From positions 763,821,413 to 763,885,412 of the forward strand of contig NC_081414.1 of NCBI RefSeq assembly GCF_030272615.1: 64,000 nt of DNA, given 5' to 3'. Shown here piece after piece: positions 1 through 12,198 of this stretch (the stretch's first letter is position 1; each line of letters begins with the position of its first letter). The position numbers and the translations under genes were made by a program. A model generated the notes under the pieces. That model did no database searches, was not told where the DNA came from, and saw nothing but the letters and a program-made list of their open reading frames with translations. Source of the stretch: Cryptomeria japonica. Its lineage: Eukaryota; Streptophyta; Pinopsida; Cupressales; Cupressaceae.

Positions 1-1636
1 AGGGGTTATTCCCTAAATCTCACTAGAAATGTTCTTTAATGCATATGCACTTCTATTGGAATAAACTTGAAGGATTTATATTTTGTAGTCAAGGATATAA
101 GTCATACTCAAAGTAATCAATGAGTTATTTGTATCCAACACAGTTTATCTATATTGGGATCTTATTAGCTATAAAATTAAAAAGGATTATAAAAACTAAA
201 ACCTTGAGTTTTTGTATCTAGGAAGTTGACAAGTTTTTTTAAAGGGTATTTATAATCCATACATTGTTAGAAAAATAAAAATAAAAATAAAATATCGCAT
301 CTAGATTTACTTAAGTTTGACCTAGGTTGCATTATGGACCCATAACCCATAGGTCCTAAGATCATTTTTAAAATTGGTAAAATACTTTAGCTACTAGAAT
401 ATGCTAGTTAAATAATACAATGGCTAAAAAGTTTCAGAACTAAAATGTTCTTATTACACTTAGACATGGGGACATGTACAATTTTTACAGGGGGGGAAAC
501 CACCTCTAAAATAATATATATGGGATAGATTTATCAAATATATTTAGAACTTCATTTAATGATATGTATTTTGAAGATTTTATAGTAGCAACAATATTAA
601 GCAATAATAATGGATAGGTTAGCTACATATATTAGATGCATTGTATTCAACATAAATGTTGTTTTAGGTTGGTGTTAATAATTTCACTTAATAATAGAAA
701 TGTGTTTAATCGAGGGTTCGTATGATCTCAAGTGGGTACACAAACCTCCAAATATATATTACATTATATTTTTGAACATATGGCTAGGTAAATTTAAAAT
801 CCTTATCCTCCACTATTTTGTCTTATATCTCATGTAATCCATGTTATATATAATCTAATAGTTTCCAATTCTATTTCATGGAAAGTTTTCCTACATAATT
901 ATAATTGTGAGTGGACCATTACTACTTGATCAAATGATCATTTTTATTAAATAATTATTCATTTTTTATAAAGGAAACACTAGACCAAATTTTAATGAAG
1001 TTCTCAATGTACGCTAATAGTTACCTTTGTTCTATTAGTGTTGAGATGCCTAGCAATATTACCATGTTTTATTTCATTATACCTTGTTATTGGACTTGAT
1101 CAACCCAATAACCTTGTACATGTGCTTTATTTTATAGTAAAAGAGGATGCTCATGTAGTCCGGAATGCATGAATATCATCTTGGCATGTGTGTTGAATAT
1201 AAAGATTACACTTCTATAAATTATGAGTGGCCATATGTAGGACATCCATGATGAGTGTTGTGTGACCACGTGATAATAAGTTTATAAAAAGAAGAGGAGT
1301 TGAATAAATGAGTAAAGTGGTAAAGTTAAAAATATAGGAGATGAAAATGTATAAATTATGATTGACTCTTCAACAAAAACAAAAAAAAACTCATGATATG
1401 TTTCATAAGACATGTATGAAAATTTGTCATAATTATAATTAGAAATATGATTATTGAACTTCTAAATTTCATTGAATCAAAAGATATAGATGGAGTAAAA
1501 TAGAACATGTAATTATAATGGAGTATACAAATATTCAATATTAGTAATTTTATTTATTAATCACGCTTTATTTTGAGTTGTGATGCAGATGCATCTACTA
1601 CTATTGAGGACAATGGCTAAATTGTAGGGGGAGAAA
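1..1636. other. AT-rich non-coding sequence, no gene seen
   Basis: No open frame here resembles a known protein. The last bases, about 1625-1636, form a purine tract (AGGGGGAGAAA) directly before TGTT, the usual arrangement of a polypurine tract before a 3' LTR. The segment upstream may therefore be the worn 3' internal part of an LTR retrotransposon, but no pol domain can be read in it. Confidence 0.4.
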
Positions 1637-2130
1637 TGTTATAGGACTTTTTCCCGTGAAAGAATTTTTAATAAAAGAATATATAAATCAAAGAAATTAA
1701 AAAATATTATTATAATGAAAGGGTGTGATTTTTGGTAAACACCCTTGTGAAATTATATAAACCTGTGAATTAATAGAGAAGGTGGATATGGGGAGAAGAA
1801 GAGAAGAGAAGGATAAATTAAAGGAAGCATAAGAGAGGGGATAGTTAAGGTCTGGTGGGTGGACAGTGGGCATTAGAGAAGGGGCATCTAGTGTGTGTCC
1901 AACTCGGAGTACAGCGTATATCCGGGAGTGTCTTGGTCGGGGCTGTGTTTATTTCATGTCGTGAAGGCATGTGGGGTTCTGTGTAAGAACCGTGTCCTCC
2001 TGGAGTGCTCCCTTGCCTGGAAACCCTATACCTATAAATAATCCTCTACGTGCAGGAAAGCAACCTCTTTGTGATTTATAGATATGTATTAATCAATCCC
2101 ATATAGTCATCGCCCTAATATTTCATTGCT
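1637..2130 (+). repeat. Candidate LTR of an unclassified retrotransposon
   Basis: The segment starts with TGTTATAGG right after a purine tract. It holds a TATAAATA box near 2033 and a GC-richer stretch (1850-2030) unlike its surroundings, which is the make-up of an LTR promoter. No second copy and no primer binding site were found in the window, so the right edge is approximate. An alternative is an unrelated promoter. Confidence 0.35.
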
Positions 2131-2268
2131 GGAAATTATTATCTCAATGTTTTATTATTGATTATTGATGTACATACCTTTCTTTTAAATTATTTACCTT
2201 AAGTAAAAGGTTAATTACATTAGGTTTAACTTAATATTTGATTTATTTAATCCACTGCAAATACTTAA

Positions 2269-3240
2269 TTAATCATAGGGGAAAAGTACCATTACACATT
2301 TCCAAACAACAAATAAGGCAACATTAACCCTTCTGATGTGACTTCTATGATTATTAATTGTAAGATGATAATAGTAATCCCATACTAGCACCAGTCTTCT
2401 ATCAACCTTGGTAGACAAACCTGGATATTGCCTCATGGAGGCAACTGCATACACAAGATATGAGGTCATATAGAATTTCAGTGTTTTTTTTTACCTCCTT
2501 TAGCTATGCACATAATGCATCACTAATTTTCTCTCCCTACTCAATTTTGGTAGTCCCTTTTCTGATTATGCTCATATAATAATAGATCCAATTTTGTAAA
2601 TAATGAGAATTTCTTAGACCTTTTACTCAGGAAAGCATAGTAACCATATCATTGTATTCTTCATTAAAATCACTTATGTGAAAGTATTTTGTCCATCTTG
2701 AAGTAGTGGAAATCCTGGCTGAAGATAAGAAAACTGTATTAATCTCTTCTTACATTTTTCCTCATTCTTCTCATAATACTCTTGAGCACTATCCTAGGTT
2801 ACATCTACTACCTCTTCTACTGGAGAACCCTTGAACACACTGTTAAAGAAAACATTGTCTAATGTCATAACAACATTGTTATTTGTATCCTTTATTTGTC
2901 TTGTATTAGGATCAAAATGATCTACCACTGTGAGTACAAAGTTAAGATCATGAGTTGCTATCGGGAAGGAAGCATACTTATGCAACTCCGAATTGATCAA
3001 GTGCATCATATGAGATGGATCCTTTTTAACTTGATCAAGAAATTATTGCATTTCGACATGGCCAATCTTAGTGTCTCTGATTTCCTTCACATTTGATTCA
3101 ACTAAGCTTTCTGAAAAAATATTCAAGTATTTATCATACTTGTACTTCATTTTCTTCACAAGAGGCTTTCTTGGTGAAGAATTTGACTTTCCTTGAGCAG
3201 GCTTATACATTTCCAAAGTACGGCATTCAATACTAATCAT
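2269..3240 (-). pseudogene. Broken ORF of an unrecognised retroelement-type protein, possibly PMD-like
   Basis: Read on the minus strand, two open stretches (3240-3043 and 3009-2794) lie in one frame separated by a single TAA. Similar-looking protein continues to 2269 through shifts of frame and several stops, about 320 codons in all. The N-terminal part is basic and Lys-rich. The middle contains the pattern NNNVVMTLDNVF followed by GSPVEEV, which resembles the (I/L)TLEDV...GLPVxG core of plant mobile domain proteins; this is a weak resemblance by eye. The C-terminal part has YPGLSTKVDRRLVLVWDYY. I do not recognise a precise family. There is no RT or integrase beside it. The palindrome array begins just upstream of its 5' end. 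Confidence 0.45.
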
Positions 3241-3350
3241 TAGTATTTTGAAGTATGATCAGCATCAAAAGGGCAAATTTCACCAATTGGAATGAGAATC
3301 CAAAGTCAAAAAGGACTTGGAAAAAAATTGGAAAAAAACTTGCAGGTCGT

Positions 3351-4450
3351 ACTTTAAAGTCTAATCTGCAAGTTAAAAGACTAATACTTGCACATCGGAC
3401 TTTAAAATCCAATATACAAGAGAAAAGAGTCACAAGTTGCATATAAAACTTTAAAGTCCGATTAGAAAATGGGAAAAATAATTTTGCAGGTCCAACTTTA
3501 AAGTCCGATCTACAAGGTAAAAATATCAGCAAAGCAGTTGCATGTTGGACTTTAAAGTTCGATGTGCAGCTAGGGAAGAACTTGAATCTACACGTCATGT
3601 GACTTGCACATCAGACTTTAAAGTCTGATGTGCAATTAAGGGAAGAGAGATCTGATTGACATGTCATACTTTAAAGTCTGACCTGTCAGTCGAGGAAAAA
3701 AAATAGGATTGACAAGTTGGACTTTAAAGTCCAACATGTCGATCAAGGGAAAAGCTCAACTTCTTCACATCGGACTTTAAAGTCCGATGTGAAGCCATAG
3801 GTAGAACATCTCTCGCATGTCGGATTTTAAAATCCGACATGTGGGAGGATATCAATTGGGGAAAAAAACTTCTAGGGTATTTGGACTTTAAAATCTAACA
3901 TACCCAAGAACAAAACTAAACAATCAAGAAAAATGAAAAAACCCTACATAAGAAATAAAACACAAACCCTAGAAAAACACAAAAAGAATCAAGATATGCC
4001 TCAAAATAGTGACCAGATGGAGAAAATTGGTTTAGAATCACCTTAAGCATGCTTACATGGGAGAAAAATCCACAAAACAATGAGCTTGGAGGGATAGTAG
4101 AGCGAAAGCCAACTTGAAACAAATAAAATGACTGAAAAACCTAATTAATAACCTTAACAAAAGGTTATTAATGATGGTAATAAATACAGAGCGTGTCATG
4201 TAGGTCATACTTTAAATTTCAATCTGCACATTAGAAACCCCTACAGGTCGGACTTTTAAACTTCACCCAATTAACATGTCGGACTTTAAAGTCCGACCTG
4301 CAGTTAAAGAAAAAGGCTAACTCCCCTGCAGGTTGGACTTTAAAGTCCAACTTGCTGATTTTTTAAAAACTACAAATCATGCACATTGAACTTTAAAGTC
4401 CGTTGTGCAGCTGACTAAAAATAAAAACCCTATAGGTCGGACTTTAAGAT
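3351..4450. repeat. Array of 17 short palindromes around ACTTTAAAGT
   Basis: Cores start at 3351, 3399, 3448, 3495, 3549, 3615, 3668, 3721, 3774, 3824, 3885, 4209, 4252, 4283, 4337, 4390 and 4441. Most are about 45-65 bases apart, with unrelated purine-rich spacers; there is a gap from 3895 to 4208. Arms extend the palindrome beyond the core: 3604-3635 is a perfect 32-base palindrome and 3816-3841 a perfect 26-base one. Arm sequences differ between units (CATCGG, GTCGG, TTGG, CATCAG), yet in the best units both arms change together. Several other units are imperfect. It is not CRISPR: spacers are not uniform and no cas genes are present. Confidence 0.85.
4144..4172. repeat. Perfect 12-bp inverted repeat with 5-base loop
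   Basis: ATTAATAACCTT at 4144-4155 is followed by a 5-base loop and its exact reverse complement at 4161-4172. It lies in the gap of the palindrome array but is unrelated in sequence to the array units. Confidence 0.75.
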
Positions 4451-4617
4451 AAAACTTCAAAAAACAACTAACTTAAAAATGAGGAAAAAAAATGCCAAAA
4501 GGAAAATTTTGACTAACCAACGGAGTCAATTAGCCTTTCTCGAAGGACGTGAGGTACGAAATGGACTAGTTTCGTAGGGCTGCCTCACAATTTTGACCAT
4601 GGTGAAATCAATGACAA

Positions 4618-6712
4618 CAAACTCTAATCCTAACTCTAACTATAATTAAACCCTTACCATAATCAAATCTTGATCGTAATTGAACCCTAACTCTAATTAA
4701 CTATAACCTTAACCCTTAACCCTAATCCCTCTAATTGAATGCCGACTAACTCTATCCATAGAAATATGTTCTACCTACAACTTGAACCTTAATCTAACCC
4801 TAACCCTAATATGAACCTTAACTATAATGTAATTGAATCATAACTCTAATTGAACTCTAATACTAATTTTAACTATAATTAAAACCTTACTATAATCAAA
4901 TTCATAACCTTGACAATATCCCTAATCTATATCTAATCAAATCCTAACCCTAATTGAAACTTTATGATAACATAATCGTAACCCTAATTAAACCTTATCC
5001 ATAGCCTAAAATTCAATCTTTATTATATAATTCTAACCCTCCCACCATGCTTTATCCTTAAACACTATGAAAAAGAAAGTCATTGAAGTTCCCTAAGACA
5101 TTCTAGATCTAATGAATGCTACCAAGAAGATGCATTAGCTGGATGTTGATATTACTAAGAATTTAAAGAATCTAGGTTGATTTTCTATTTCTTTTATTAT
5201 GTATGTGTTGGTTGTTTGCTATCTTTTTGTTGTCTAGGTGGGTTGGGTGGTCTTTTATGTTTTTATTTGTTGTCTCTTAGTCCTGTGGGGTTTTATCTGT
5301 TGGATCTATTTGTTATGGGCGTTAATTGATATATCTTTTGTAATTTTGATGTAAAGGGTTTCGGGTCCCTTCAAAACCCATTTTTCTGTAATCAAAAACA
5401 CTAAATATAACTATAAGTAAACCCTGAATTTATTGTAATATTAACTATGTTCTTGATTGAATTATATCCCTAACCCTAACACCAATTCCAATTGAACCCC
5501 AACCCTTACCCCAAGCATTATCTTGCAATAGTAAGCCTAATTGTAGTGTGTAACCTTAAACCTAAACATAATCTTACCATAATTGAAACCTAGCTATAAC
5601 CTAACCCTAAACTTAACTCTAACCCTATAATTAAACCCTAACTACAACTTGAACCCTAATTTAACCATAATTAAACCATATCCCTAAACTTAACCCTACC
5701 CTTAATTGATTTCTACTCCTAATTGAACCCTAGCCCTAAACTTAAGTATAAGCCTAATTGAACTCTAATCCTAACCCTAATCTAGTATAAACCCTAATCC
5801 TAATTGAATTCTAATACTAATTTAACCCAAACCTTAATGTAATTGAATCATAACCCTAATTGAACTCTAGCCCTAACTATACTTGAACCCTTATGATAAC
5901 CTAACCCTAAAATTAATTCTAACCATAATTAAGCATTATCTTGAACATTGACCCTAACCCTATAGCAACCTTAGCCCTAAACCCAACCTAACCTTGACAC
6001 TATCCCTAGTCTAAACCTAATTGAACCCAAACTGCAATTAAATATTTATGCTAACATAACCGATAACCCTAATTAAACCTTAACTCTAACCTTAAAACCA
6101 AGTTTTTTATATAACCCTGACATTAACACCATTCTTTATCCTTAAACCCTAACACTTTTTGAGTCTAACACTAACTCTAACCATAATTAAACTCTAATTT
6201 AATTTTTACATTAAACCTAAGATTAATTGAACCCTATCCCTAATCCTAACACTAATTTTGTTATAACCTCAACCCTTACCCTAAGAATTATCCTAGAGTA
6301 ATAATCCTAATTGCAGCCTAACCTTAATCCTGAACCTAATCTTTTTATAATTAAAACCAAACCATAATATAGCCCTAAACTTAACCCTAACCCTATAATT
6401 AAACCCTGCCTCCAAATTGAACCCCAAAGAAGCCATACTTAAATCCTAACCATAGTCAGACCCTGATTGTACCTAACCCTAACCATAATCAAAGCCTTAC
6501 CCTAACCCTAACTATAATCAAACCCTAATGCTAACCATAATCAAAACCTAGAATTAAACCCTGCCTCCATCTTGAACCCTAATCTAACCATTTTAATCAA
6601 ACCCTAACCATAATTGAACCCTATTTGAATCCCAAACCTAACCCTATGTTAACCCTAACCCTAATTGTGCTTGAACCATAACACCCCTAACTATAATTTA
6701 TCCCTATCCATT
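4618..6712. repeat. Degenerate interstitial telomere-like tract
   Basis: About 2 kb consists of CCCTAA hexamers mixed with variants such as CCTAACCCTAAT, ATTGAACCCTAA and ATAATTAAACCC, all reading C-rich on the plus strand. The plant telomere unit is CCCTAAA; here the seventh base is often C or T and phase is lost, so this is an old internal tract rather than a chromosome end. Unique DNA and genes follow it. A LINE 3' end interrupts it at about 5068-5395. Confidence 0.8.
5068..5395 (+). mobile_element. 5'-truncated LINE 3' end inside the telomere-like tract
   Basis: A GT-rich segment unlike the flanking CCCTAA tract ends with TTTCGGGTCCC, TCAAAACCC and TAATCAAAAAC-like sequence. The same ending occurs at the 3' end of the LINE at 18864-20686. 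AAACACTA occurs at both edges (5060-5067 and 5396-5403) and may be the target duplication, though 8 bases is short. No ORF survives. Confidence 0.6.
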
Positions 6713-7990
6713 AATTAGACAATTATGGTTGACATAGAGTTACGATTTAATTATATTATTATTATTATTTGAATGGTGAAAAGAGGACAGTGGCATGGAC
6801 ACTGCAACACTACAACTCTTCAAAATCCACAACAATAGCCCAACATGATGAACCCCGGTTATAATACTATACTATTCTTTAATATAAAATAATATTGTTA
6901 TCTTAATCTAACATAGTTAATACAATCGTAATATTCTTAAATAAGTCTTCAAACATGTAGTGTCACAGTTAAAACATTTTGTCGGTAAGCCACCAAGGTT
7001 CAAACCCTTGCTAGGCCACTGTGCTCGCAGGCCTTGTGTCTTCATTGGGACGTTGTGCTCGCGTGTTTGTGGTCAAAAGTGTTCCACGTGGAACCGAAGG
7101 GCTTGTCAAAATAATATTACTTCTTTAATATCTTTGATGTTGTGTTACAGTTGTTACTGGCTTATATATTTTAAATTTTATAATATATAAATTACATCGA
7201 GATATATTATTCTCAAGATGCCTGTTTTTTAATATATTTTTATCCAAAATTCTAATATACACCTCAAAAAGAATATCCATGTATACAATTTATATATTAA
7301 ATATATAATCTAGTGTACCCACATTAATCATCATGTTAAAAAGATAACGCAAGCTTATGACAACTAAAAGGGCTTGGATTGTGTGTTGTTTCCATGTCGA
7401 CTTTTTGGGGCATTACAAAAGTGTTGAAGCTTTAATAATCATACCGTTGCCCATAATCACCGTGACCCTGTACCTTAAGCCTTGAAAGATTCCCTTTTAT
7501 AAAAAAAAAAACACAGCAAACTATTGGACGTTTGCTGGTCTATTAATAAAACCGGGCATTACTGTCACTGTTGATGTGGTTCCATATCAAAGAATCTAGC
7601 TGTCAACATCAGGTGTCCATCTACAGTCTTCACCCCTAATAAATGCTCTGACTTTGCAAATTGAAGATTCAATCTTCCTCTATCCCATGTCGTGAGGCAT
7701 GATGATGACATGCAACGTGGGACGCATAGTTTAGTATGCGTAATTGAAGTTTGTAATACTTCAAATTTAAGGGACGGGATTTACCCCTGCAAGAGTGACC
7801 CTGAATTTCTCTCTATTTCCAAGAATTCCAGCACAATACCAGAAAAGTAAATCATTATTCAAAGCTAATATACACTTTTCTCTTTCACCTGTCTCGGGAA
7901 GACGCGAAACTCCCATGTCATGTTTCTCAATAAACTCATATATTATATTTCACGTTCCATGTGCAGCTTAAAATACTCAAGACGAAGAAA
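6713..7990. other. Intergenic sequence upstream of the GT31 gene
   Basis: Mostly AT-rich single-copy-looking sequence. It contains a pol III box-B-like GGTTCAAACCC at 6997-7007 without a convincing box A. No coding frame resembles a protein. Confidence 0.5.
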
Positions 7991-7991
7991 A

Positions 7992-7998
7992 TATAAAA
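7992..7998 (+). promoter_or_regulatory. Candidate TATA box of the GT31 gene
   Basis: TATAAAA lies 174 bases before the GT31 start codon, giving a leader of about 140-150 bases. It is chosen by position and sequence only; another AT-rich stretch near 7940 is possible. Confidence 0.4.
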
Positions 7999-8171
7999 GA
8001 GAAGCGTGATGAATCTCCACCGGCTAAAGGGAAGCCGTAGCAATAGGAGGAGGAAGAGGAGATGAAAGCAAGCAAGCGTATACATGTTTTAAAAAGCCCA
8101 AGCCCATAGTCCAATGTTCAATGTAACGGACTTACAATTATTTCTTACTTTGATCTTTTCTGGGAAGATTC

Positions 8172-9272
8172 ATGGAGGACATCAGAAAACCCTACCCATG
8201 GTTATTTCTCACCTCAATATCTAGAACGAGGCTCTTATTTCTATTCATAGTCCTTGTTTTCTTAATGGCCTTAATCTATGTATCAGAAGTCAGACAAATA
8301 GTTAAAAATCCATCTGGTTTTAACAGCATATTGCAGTATAATTCTAATGGAAATAGTCTCAATTCATCCTCTCGGCCATTTCTTCTAAGAACAGATGATA
8401 ATACTTATGTGGGTTCTCAAGGCAGCCAGATCTTCATCAACTGTAACTGCACACGTCAAATTAGGAACTGCACAAAGGATTTTAAGGAGAATGCAACTGC
8501 AGCCATTGGAATAGATAAGAGAAATGACTCAAAGCTTGACTATGAGTTCAGTATTTTGTTTGGAATCCTAACAAGGGCAGATCTATATGAGAGAAGACAT
8601 TTTCTTCGTATGGTTTATGGAATCCAATCCACAGCCCATGCAAAAGTGGACGTGAGATTTGTGTTCTGCAATCTGACCAAGGATGATCAGAGAATCCTTG
8701 TGTCTCTGGAGATCATGACCTACAATGATATCATTATATTGAACTGTGAAGAAAACATGGACGAAGGTAAGACGTATACTTATTTCTCTAGTCTTGCAAA
8801 TATGGGATTGCGTTATGATTATGTTATGAAGGTAGATGATGATGTTTATTTTAGGATTGATCAGTTGGGTGAATCATTAAAACCTTTGCCAAGGAATGAC
8901 ACTTACTATGGCTTTGTTGTAACTTGCTACGAAAATGATCCTTTTGGAAAGCATATGTCTGGTATGGGATATGCCCTTTCATGGGATCTGGTGAAGTGGA
9001 TTGAGGGGTCTCCTGTGGCTAAGAATAATACAGTGGGGCCAGAGGATATGATGGTGGGACGTTGGTTGAATGAAGGGAAGAAGGCTAAGAATAGGTTTAG
9101 CAACAAGCCTGCCATGTATGACTTTCCTCTCACTAATGGCGGGTGTTCTCATGAATTGATTCCTGATACCGTTGCTGTACACAGGCTCAAGAACAGGGAG
9201 ACGTGGTTTACTGTTCTCAACTACTTCAATGTTACATCTGCCCTCAAGAAATCCAAGTTATATCATCTATAA
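8172..9272 (+). CDS. GT31 family glycosyltransferase (beta-1,3-galactosyltransferase-like)
   Basis: An uninterrupted 366-codon frame in a single exon. Residues 20-38 are hydrophobic after a short basic N-terminus, giving a type II membrane anchor as expected for a Golgi glycosyltransferase. A Ser/Asn-rich stem follows to about residue 120. The catalytic region runs from about 125 to 350: FSILFGILTRADLYERRHF, then the metal/nucleotide-sugar motif DDD at 222-224 within MKVDDDVYFR, then GPEDMMVG at 289-296 with the family's ED pair. Sequons are seen at residues 92, 99, 107, 118, 167, 242, 285 and 353. The family transfers galactose or a related sugar from a UDP-sugar in a beta-1,3 linkage to glycoproteins or glycans; the acceptor here is unknown. 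The ATG is the first in frame. No stop or frameshift interrupts it, so it is probably a working gene, although an intronless retrocopy cannot be excluded. Confidence 0.9.
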   Translation: MEDIRKPYPWLFLTSISRTRLLFLFIVLVFLMALIYVSEVRQIVKNPSGFNSILQYNSNGNSLNSSSRPFLLRTDDNTYVGSQGSQIFINCNCTRQIRNCTKDFKENATAAIGIDKRNDSKLDYEFSILFGILTRADLYERRHFLRMVYGIQSTAHAKVDVRFVFCNLTKDDQRILVSLEIMTYNDIIILNCEENMDEGKTYTYFSSLANMGLRYDYVMKVDDDVYFRIDQLGESLKPLPRNDTYYGFVVTCYENDPFGKHMSGMGYALSWDLVKWIEGSPVAKNNTVGPEDMMVGRWLNEGKKAKNRFSNKPAMYDFPLTNGGCSHELIPDTVAVHRLKNRETWFTVLNYFNVTSALKKSKLYHL

Positions 9273-9558
9273 TAGGTTGAGAAGGATCTCTATTTGGGGC
9301 TCAAATCTTTCATTTATCCAAATTTTACTTTGAGTCAATGGTCGCTTTGTTCATTTGGAGAGATTATACAGTTCGAATCTAATTGCTATTATTATTGTTT
9401 TGAGATGATGTATTGGGATATCAGTCTATGATTCAACATCAAAGTAGTGAGAAGGCCATGCCACTTGACATGGTGCCAGAAATAACTTAAAAACTAACAT
9501 TTAATTTTTCTATAATCTTGTTTTCCAATATCTTGTTGTTAAAGAAGAGGATGCTTGG

Positions 9559-9840
9559 AATGGGGGAATATTAAGTTGGGAGAATCTTGGGTGGGAGCTT
9601 TTAATTTTAGAAAATTGATTTATTTCTATAGTTCGTATAGAAACCAAAAAAAATTGTGTTTAGTATTTAATTTTTATTTATTTTAATATTTTAATTTGGA
9701 ATGGGGGAATATTAAGTTGGAAGAATATTGGGTGGGAGCTTTTAATTTTAGAAAATCGATTTATTTGTATAGTTCATATAGAAACCAAAAAAAAATGTGT
9801 TTAGTATTTTATTTTTATTTATTTTAATATTTTAATTAAG
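9559..9840. repeat. Tandem duplication, 141-bp unit, two copies
   Basis: Both copies begin AATGGGGGAATATTAAGTTGG (9559 and 9700) and run through TTTTAATTTTAGAAAA to TTTATTTTAATATTTTAATT. A few substitutions and one A-run length difference separate them, so it is a fairly recent local duplication. Confidence 0.85.
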
Positions 9841-11479
9841 AAGAGGTGATTTTGATCATTTTAATTATTTGGAGATTTTGTTATTCTTAAATTTATATTT
9901 TTGTATTTTTATATCAGAACAACACCACTTTTTCACTTAGACATCTTTTTTTTTCACTCTTGATCTATTTTATTATCCTAGATGCTATAGGAACATTGTA
10001 TTTATGTTCTTTCATATGGTCATGCATATTTATATCATTACATTCAAAATAAATTTTCTAATCTAAAATCCTACTCTTTTCTATCAGAAAAACTTGATTC
10101 CCCTTGTGTAATGAAGTCATTTGTACAAGAAAAGGATATAATAGGAAATAAATGCAATAACTTGCTAATAACAAACAACTTTAAATGACAATTTCCAAAG
10201 TAAGCCACTTCAAGGGGTAACCTTTAAAAGTCTTCAATGGGAATACAAATCACAATATAATGATAATAAATTAATCATAACCTCTTAATTTTTCTTAGCT
10301 ATGACAAGAGATCTCTCAAATAGACCTAACTACCTATATTAAATTATATAAATGATCATATAACTTAATTAAAGGTTGTGCTAGTCACAAGTCAACTACA
10401 CATATCTCCATGGACACTACAAATAAAGGGAAAAGCATAAACCTTGCCCTAAAACTAACATTGTTAGTTAATTTTAAAAATTATTGGATGCTTTTGTAGG
10501 ATTTTTTTATCTTCCCATATCACATCCTCATTAGGTGAATCCTTCCATTTGATTAATTATTGTTAAGTCATCTTGATTTGCAACTTCTTACACTTTAGTA
10601 TGTGTCTAAAGGATGGCTTGAAGTTCCAAATTCATTCCACTCTCCTTGTCAATCACTAATAATTCTATCTAGGATGAAACTACATGATCATTATTTTGAA
10701 AGAAATGTTATCTAAAACTTCACAATGCATGTCTAGAGTATGGATTTAGATTCCAAAATATTTTGTCCTTCCATATCAATCACTAACATTTTTTAATAGA
10801 ATAAAATTCCACAATCAATTTTTTTTTTAGGGGGAGATCCCTTTGGCATAACCATAAACTACTAAAGACACATCTAAAATTGCCTCCTCCTCCTCCTCTT
10901 CCTCCTCAAACAAATTAGCTTGTCATGCCATGTGGTGAGAATTTTTTTTATAGATTCCACACAAAACACGAGAGAAGTTATTTATTTGAGTGTTTTATTG
11001 ATATCTTCTACATTAGCAGCTATTAATTTAAGCTTCCTTCTTAACCTTGGTGGTTGTATTTTTAGAAGATTCAAAATCCCTATGATCTGTATCTTATCAT
11101 ATTAGGCCATCTTTATCAAGAGACTTTCTTAGACTAGTTATATTTCTTCCCATGATTGTTAATGAAGTCCCCACCATGATGTCACTAAAATAACATATTC
11201 AAAATAAATTAGACCCAAATGATATGAATGTCAAAAAAGTGTAACAAATCGAATCTTAAAAATTGTATGAAAAGAAATTATATTGAAGATCAAGGTCATC
11301 CTTACCATCGCAACCTCAAGGTCATGACTACAATTGTAATATTAACCTACCAAGAAGACAACTAAGAAACTATCATCCTTACCATATTAACCTCAAGGTT
11401 ATGATGTTGCTCTCTTGTCTTGCTCTCTTCTTCCTAATGATAGATCATGTAGCTTGATTTGAAATGTCAAGAAAAAAAA

Positions 11480-12198
11480 CTCACGCAACTATTAGCAAAA
11501 GCTATGCACATCAATTAAGAAACTACTTTAATACACAATCTACAACTTGAAAAGGACAAACTAAAACTAATATGGATACCACTAAAACTAAATCAAACAT
11601 TGAAGCATTATACTTGAGAAAATGCACAAAATGAATCGAAAACAATTAAAGGAATTGGCAGGAATGAACGTATCCCTATAAGTATGTGAAAGGTTCAGGC
11701 CTATCCCACTTTAATCAAACAAAACATTTCCCTAGGTTTTGTGAGAACCTCTCTCACCTTTTATATCACATGAACCAAAATTAAGCTTCAAACTTGATAT
11801 TAGAGTTTGATAAGACCGACATAAAATCTACAACATGAAAAGGACAAGCTCACGCAACTATTACCAGAAGCTATGCACATCAATTAAGAAACAAGTTTAA
11901 TATACAATCTACAAATTTGAAAAGGGCAAAAACAAGCTAATATGCATACCACTAAAACTAAATCAAACATTGGGACATTATACCTGAAAAAATACACAAA
12001 ATGAATCGAAAACAATAAAAAAAATGATAGAAATGAACATTTCCCTATAAGATATATGTAAAAGGTTCAGGGTTATCCCACTTTAATCAAACAGAACATT
12101 TCCCTAAATTTCATCAGAACCTTTCTTATTTTTTGTATCACATTAACCAAAATTAAATTTCAAACTTGATATTAGAGTTTGATAAGTCTGACCTAAAA
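11480..12198. repeat. Direct duplication upstream of the F-box gene, 369-bp period
   Basis: Copy 1 (about 11480-11828) and copy 2 (about 11849-12198) both run from TCACGCAACTATTA through AAGCTATGCACATCAATTAAG, CAAAATGAATCGAAAACAAT and TATTAGAGTTTGATAAG. Substitutions and short indels are spread along both. The second copy ends about 90 bases before the TATA box of the F-box gene, so possible cis elements are doubled. Confidence 0.8.

Noticed and set aside
3351-4450. CRISPR-like array of short repeats with spacers
   Set aside because: Repeats are palindromes of varying arm length, spacers are irregular and purine-rich, and the context is a plant genome without cas genes.
6960-7100. tRNA gene or tRNA-derived SINE suggested by GGTTCAAACCC at 6997-7007
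   Set aside because: No box A at the right distance, no cloverleaf, and no 3' tail or target duplication.
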